From NCBI GenBank assembly GCA_945881875.1, contig CAMCVH010000001.1:310001-374000 (forward strand): DNA of 64,000 bases, given 5' to 3'. The first letter of the stretch is position 1. Each line of letters begins with the position of its first letter. A program made the position numbers and the translations under genes. This document shows positions 63,011 through 64,000 of the stretch, one piece after another. The notes under the pieces are model-generated. The model saw only the letters and a program-made list of their open reading frames with translations, ran no database searches and was not told the DNA's origin. This DNA comes from Polynucleobacter meluiroseus. Its GTDB lineage: Bacteria > Pseudomonadota > Gammaproteobacteria > Burkholderiales > Burkholderiaceae.

Positions 63011-64000
63011 ATGGCTTATACGCCAAAAAAGAAGCATATAGCAAGCGCATGCGCTTGGCTGACGCTCATTAGCTCACAGAGCTATGCCCAAAGTGAGGCA
63101 GAGTTAGCACCAGTAGTGGTCACGGGTGAAAAAGGAACTGGCTATGTTGCCAAGTCTGCCATGATTGGTGGTCCTGGAGGAACAGAAGAAGTCGCACTGA
63201 AAGATATTCCAGCTTCAGTTACTGTGATTTCAAAAGATCTTTTGGATGATCGTCAAGCACGCGTGATGTCTGAAGCAGCGAGATTGGATGCTTCCATTGG
63301 TGACTATTACGCAGCAATGGGTTATTACGAGAATCTTTATATCAGAGGCTTTCCACTAGATGCGGCTACAAGCTATCGAATTAATGGCATGTCCGTTACC
63401 GGCGAACAAAATATTGCTTTTGAAAATAAAGAGCGCCTAGAGATCCTTAAAGGTGTTGGTGCCATGCAGGCAGGTGCCGCATCACCAGGTGGCATTATTA
63501 ACTATGTCACCAAGAGACCAAAAGATGTTCAGTCCATCACTTTAGGTACTGGGGAAAGAGGCACGCAATATGTGGCAGCAGACTATGGCACATTTTTAGG
63601 TGAGACAAAATCACTGGGGATTCGTATCAATGCTGCCCATGAAAATATTCGTCCATATGTCAAAGATGCTAAAGGTGAACGACAATTTTTTAGCCTTGCT
63701 GCTGATGCAAAAATTAGCTCTAAGACTTTAGTAAAGTTTGATTTTGAGCACCAAGATAAAAGTCAAAAGTCAGTGCCTGGTTTGATGCTTTTAGGTGGTA
63801 CAACCCTTCCTTCAGTTAAATCAGATATTAATTTGTCGCATTACTCTTGGGTTTTACCAACTGAAATTAAATCAAAGAATTTAGGTCTTCGCCTTGATCA
63901 CGAGATCAATGATTCATTGAAGCTTTTTGCGAATGCCAATCGAAGCGAAGTAAAGATTAATGATCGAGTGGCGTATCCATCTGATTTTACTTCTGGTGGA
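63011..64000 (+). CDS. TonB-dependent outer membrane receptor, thiamine-regulated (3' truncated by window)
   Basis: The frame is open from ATG 63011 (AAGGAG well placed) to the end: 330 residues. A signal peptide (cleavage near SYAQS) is followed by a TonB-box-like segment LAPVVVTGEKG, then the plug domain: KDIPASVTVISKDLLDDRQA, YYENLYIRGFPLDAA, ERLEILKGVGAMQAGAASPG and GGIINYVTKRP, after which the barrel begins. By sequence it looks like siderophore receptors of the FhuE/FpvA type, and automatic annotation would say siderophore. The TPP riboswitch directly upstream argues instead for uptake of thiamine, its phosphates or a pyrimidine precursor. Confidence 0.9.
   Translation, partial: MAYTPKKKHIASACAWLTLISSQSYAQSEAELAPVVVTGEKGTGYVAKSAMIGGPGGTEEVALKDIPASVTVISKDLLDDRQARVMSEAARLDASIGDYYAAMGYYENLYIRGFPLDAATSYRINGMSVTGEQNIAFENKERLEILKGVGAMQAGAASPGGIINYVTKRPKDVQSITLGTGERGTQYVAADYGTFLGETKSLGIRINAAHENIRPYVKDAKGERQFFSLAADAKISSKTLVKFDFEHQDKSQKSVPGLMLLGGTTLPSVKSDINLSHYSWVLPTEIKSKNLGLRLDHEINDSLKLFANANRSEVKINDRVAYPSDFTSGG

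Noticed and set aside
1..64000. CRISPR array, toxin-antitoxin, restriction-modification or other defence system
   Set aside because: No regularly spaced repeats, no cas-like genes, no methylase/nuclease pairs, and no small paired genes with toxin or antitoxin features were seen.
63011..64000. Naming the partial receptor as a siderophore receptor gene
   Set aside because: Fold similarity alone would suggest it, but the TPP riboswitch immediately upstream points to thiamine; no specific symbol is assigned.

Overview
The window reads as chromosome of a low-GC (low 40s percent by eye) betaproteobacterium of the order Burkholderiales, most like Polynucleobacter and relatives in Burkholderiaceae. 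The basis is gene order rather than any single marker: ppiD / tesA-ybbA / purL, the polyhydroxybutyrate block phaC-phaB-phaR next to rimO, pgeF-rluD opposite bamD, aceB-tsaB-rimI, and the propionate block methylmalonyl-CoA mutase-meaB-pccB-pccA. Coding density is very high, genes often abut or overlap by a few bases, and several divergent pairs overlap at their 5' ends.

Layout. 1-7265: end of ppiD, divergent tesA and ybbA, the long purL, and a spermidine-synthase-like protein behind purL's terminator. 7452-9294: four consecutive bactofilin genes, the most distinctive block of the left half. 9371-15275: mostly minus-strand housekeeping and stress genes (parvulin, BolA, YciB, MsrB, SelO, TANGO2-like, YgfZ). 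15326-20564: plus-strand run mltG-tmk-holB-tatD, then an ankyrin protein, a DUF3293 protein and glyoxalase I. 20623-26458: thiolase, rimO, phaR, phaB, phaC (storage polymer synthesis and control). 26616-36115: pgeF, rluD, bamD, alr, lplT, terC, a UDG-like remnant, rimI, tsaB, aceB. 36589-44615: propionyl-CoA to succinyl-CoA operon with a divergent GntR regulator. 44674-52179: two small cytochromes c, RidA, topoisomerase IV (parE-parC), a family III CoA-transferase.

52244-59402 is accessory. A tRNA-Arg(CCU) is followed by about 7 kb of minus-strand genes for copper handling: HupE/UreJ-like membrane protein, a DUF6488-like protein, a small Cys-rich CzcI-like protein, a TolC-like helical protein, a Tat-exported multicopper oxidase, a cupredoxin, a CusF-like protein, a DUF411 protein and DoxX. 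The far end carries an imperfect copy of the tRNA-Arg 3' end, a 20-nt fragment resembling the 3' end of a tRNA-Ser, and paired 10-bp direct repeats. This fits an old tRNA-targeted island whose integrase is gone or lies outside.

59401-64000 returns to backbone-like genes and ends in a vitamin B1 locus: a DUF4743-Nudix hydrolase, a PnuC/PnuT-type permease, a NadR-type P-loop kinase, then a TPP riboswitch directly ahead of a TonB-dependent receptor that runs off the window. Together they suggest thiamine uptake across both membranes, trapping by phosphorylation, and feedback by TPP. I saw no CRISPR array, phage block, transposase, rRNA operon or recognisable defence system.
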